Shown: piece after piece, positions 30,450-31,523 of the stretch | Position numbering within the stretch: the first letter of the stretch is position 1 | Layout of the letters: each line of letters opens with the position of its first letter | IMG/VR virus record: IMGVR_UViG_3300033145_000072 | Coordinates: 1-31,523 of that record | Direction: 5' to 3' (one strand) | Origin: a virus | DNA: 31,523 bases | The notes under the pieces: model-generated | What the model was told of the DNA's origin: nothing | Databases searched by the model: none | What the model saw: the letters and a program-made list of their open reading frames with translations, nothing else | Translations under genes and position numbers: made by a program

Positions 30450-31157
30450 ATGGAATGGACTAAAATAAAAACAAAGCACTATCTCTTTACAGATTATAGC
30501 TTGAATAATTTGGGCGCGTTATCACTTCTTTTATGTCTTACAGCGCATCTTGAAAGGATGCCATCAGAGAAAGAAATGATCCAACAGGTTCACTATAAGC
30601 AGTTAAAGAGCCTTCAAGACAAGATCAACGAACACTCAACAGACCTTCAAAGCGTGCTTAACAAAGTGTTAGAGGATGTTCAAGGGATAGAACACAAAAA
30701 GGCCATAAGCCGCGGTACTACAAAGAGATACATGGAAAAGAAGAAGGCCGCTGACATGTCAGCTGACACGACAGAGAATAGGAGAGAAGAAAAGAGAATA
30801 GGAGAGAAGAAGAAGGTAAAAAAAGAAATCACTCATCCGCCATTTGTTTCTTTATCAAAAGAAGAACTAAAAGTGTTTATAGTGGGATACGGAAAACTGG
30901 TAACTGAGAAGTACATAGTTACTATTAACGATTATCTATCTTCTACTGGCAAGAAGCCCTATAAAGACTATGCAGCTACTATTAGAAACTGGATGCGCAG
31001 AGATAATGTTATGCCGGTTCAAAAACTTAAACCGATCATCTCACCGGTAACGAATAAACCTATGACTAAAGAAGAACAAGATGAAAATCTAAAAAAGATG
31101 GAAGAATGGAAAAAGAATAGCCCGGAGTGGCAAAAACTAATGGGGAGTAGAGTATGA
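30450..31157 (+). CDS. probable replication initiator/loader protein
   Basis: A 235-aa protein. The N-terminus (MEWTKIKTKHYLFTDYSLNNLGALSLLLCLTAHLERMPSE) looks like the compact winged-helix start found in phage primosome and DnaD/O-like proteins. A long charged linker follows (about 90-130). The C-terminus has INDYLSSTGKKPYKDYAATIRNWMRRD (159-185), a segment familiar from phage replication proteins that load helicase. It overlaps the next gene by four bases (ATGA). Specific partners are not visible. An imperfect 18-20-base tandem repeat (about 30775-30813) encodes a charged Arg/Glu/Lys stretch in the linker. Confidence 0.6.
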   Translation: MEWTKIKTKHYLFTDYSLNNLGALSLLLCLTAHLERMPSEKEMIQQVHYKQLKSLQDKINEHSTDLQSVLNKVLEDVQGIEHKKAISRGTTKRYMEKKKAADMSADTTENRREEKRIGEKKKVKKEITHPPFVSLSKEELKVFIVGYGKLVTEKYIVTINDYLSSTGKKPYKDYAATIRNWMRRDNVMPVQKLKPIISPVTNKPMTKEEQDENLKKMEEWKKNSPEWQKLMGSRV

Positions 31158-31523
31158 AGTATCTGCAAAAGACAACAAAGTATCTAATGGATGGATGCAA
31201 ATTAGCATGGTATGACGAAATGCTACAGGATTTTATGGAAGGAAAAAGAACTATGCCGGTAACGCTTGATATGGGGATCCATAAATCTTGTAATATGAGA
31301 TGTATCTTCTGTTATGGAGAACATCAAGTGCCAAGCGCAGAGTACATACCTACTGACAAGCTCTTAGAGATCGCTAAGGATGCCGGGGAGCTGGGCGTTA
31401 AAGGGATCGCTATCATAGGAGATGGAGAGCCTACTATGAATAAGGGCCTGTATCAGTTTATAGAAGCCTTAAAAGAGAACGGAGTAGAGCCGGCCTTAGC
31501 AACTAACGGCCTACTGCTGGATG
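31154..31523 (+). CDS. radical SAM enzyme, N-terminal part (3' end outside window)
   Basis: The start overlaps the preceding stop (ATGA). The 123 visible residues hold the radical SAM signature CNMRCIFC, with Cys46, Cys50 and Cys53 arranged as CxxxCxxC for the [4Fe-4S] cluster, GDGEPT at 89-94 (the GGEP-like S-adenosylmethionine-binding motif), and ATNG at 116-119 on the next strand. It follows the same beta/alpha order as the start of the TIM barrel. The reaction cannot be told without the C-terminus: nucleotide modification (QueE-like) or peptide maturation are options. Confidence 0.8.
   Translation, partial: MKYLQKTTKYLMDGCKLAWYDEMLQDFMEGKRTMPVTLDMGIHKSCNMRCIFCYGEHQVPSAEYIPTDKLLEIAKDAGELGVKGIAIIGDGEPTMNKGLYQFIEALKENGVEPALATNGLLLD

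Noticed and set aside
30775-30815. Internal translation start from repeated AGGAGAG in the replication gene
   Set aside because: No ATG follows at ribosome distance in any frame with a useful product; the repeats encode a charged linker.

Overview
The window is a stretch of a double-stranded DNA tailed phage genome with podovirus (short-tailed, T7-like tail machinery) architecture. Every gene I can support is on the + strand, packed with little or no space between stops and starts. Family assignments come from reading the translated sequences; no database search was possible. The host is not identifiable. A predicted outer-membrane spanin lipoprotein and the T7-type ejection-protein set suggest a diderm (Gram-negative-type) host. 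I see no integrase, lysogeny repressor, tRNA gene, CRISPR array or insertion sequence.

Layout. 1-698: end of a TPR-like gene and two tiny genes. 678-782: a promoter, short leader and strong intrinsic terminator placed directly before the late operon. 793-2568: small gene, probable small terminase, large terminase. 2578-5518: two small proteins sharing a C-terminal motif, a GNAT acetyltransferase, the portal, and a small Bbp19-like protein. 5511-8517: scaffold, major capsid protein, and a duplicated pair of probable decoration proteins separated by RNA hairpins. 8573-11490: tail adaptor (gp11-like) and nozzle (gp12-like). 11494-18029: three ejection (internal virion) proteins; the largest, 1524 aa, carries an embedded RelA/SpoT-like nucleotidyltransferase domain. 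18039-24010: two modular tail fibres with matching ends and a protein with three LamG-like domains. 24020-25241: small host-lysis-type membrane proteins and a spanin-like overlapping pair. 25238-25549: VRR-NUC nuclease.

From 25592 the style changes to an accessory/early region: two consensus-like sigma70 promoters that share a palindrome inside the spacer, a cloverleaf-like structured leader RNA (27500-27573), and a dozen tiny genes, most with a near-identical GGAGAG ribosome-binding cassette. They are followed by a DNA-metabolism group (PD-(D/E)XK exonuclease, zinc ribbon proteins, a small possible OB-fold-like protein). A second promoter-leader-terminator cassette (30269-30389) precedes a replication-initiator-like gene, and a radical SAM enzyme is cut by the right edge.

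How it fits together: the late block makes the head, packaging motor, tail and ejection apparatus. The ejection protein with the Rel-like domain could deliver an enzyme with the DNA at infection. The early block probably holds host-takeover or anti-defence functions plus replication and recombination. The two promoter-leader-terminator cassettes look like antitermination control points, which is inference. The points most worth checking are the Rel-like domain in a virion protein, the structured leader RNA, the twin palindrome promoters and the radical SAM gene.
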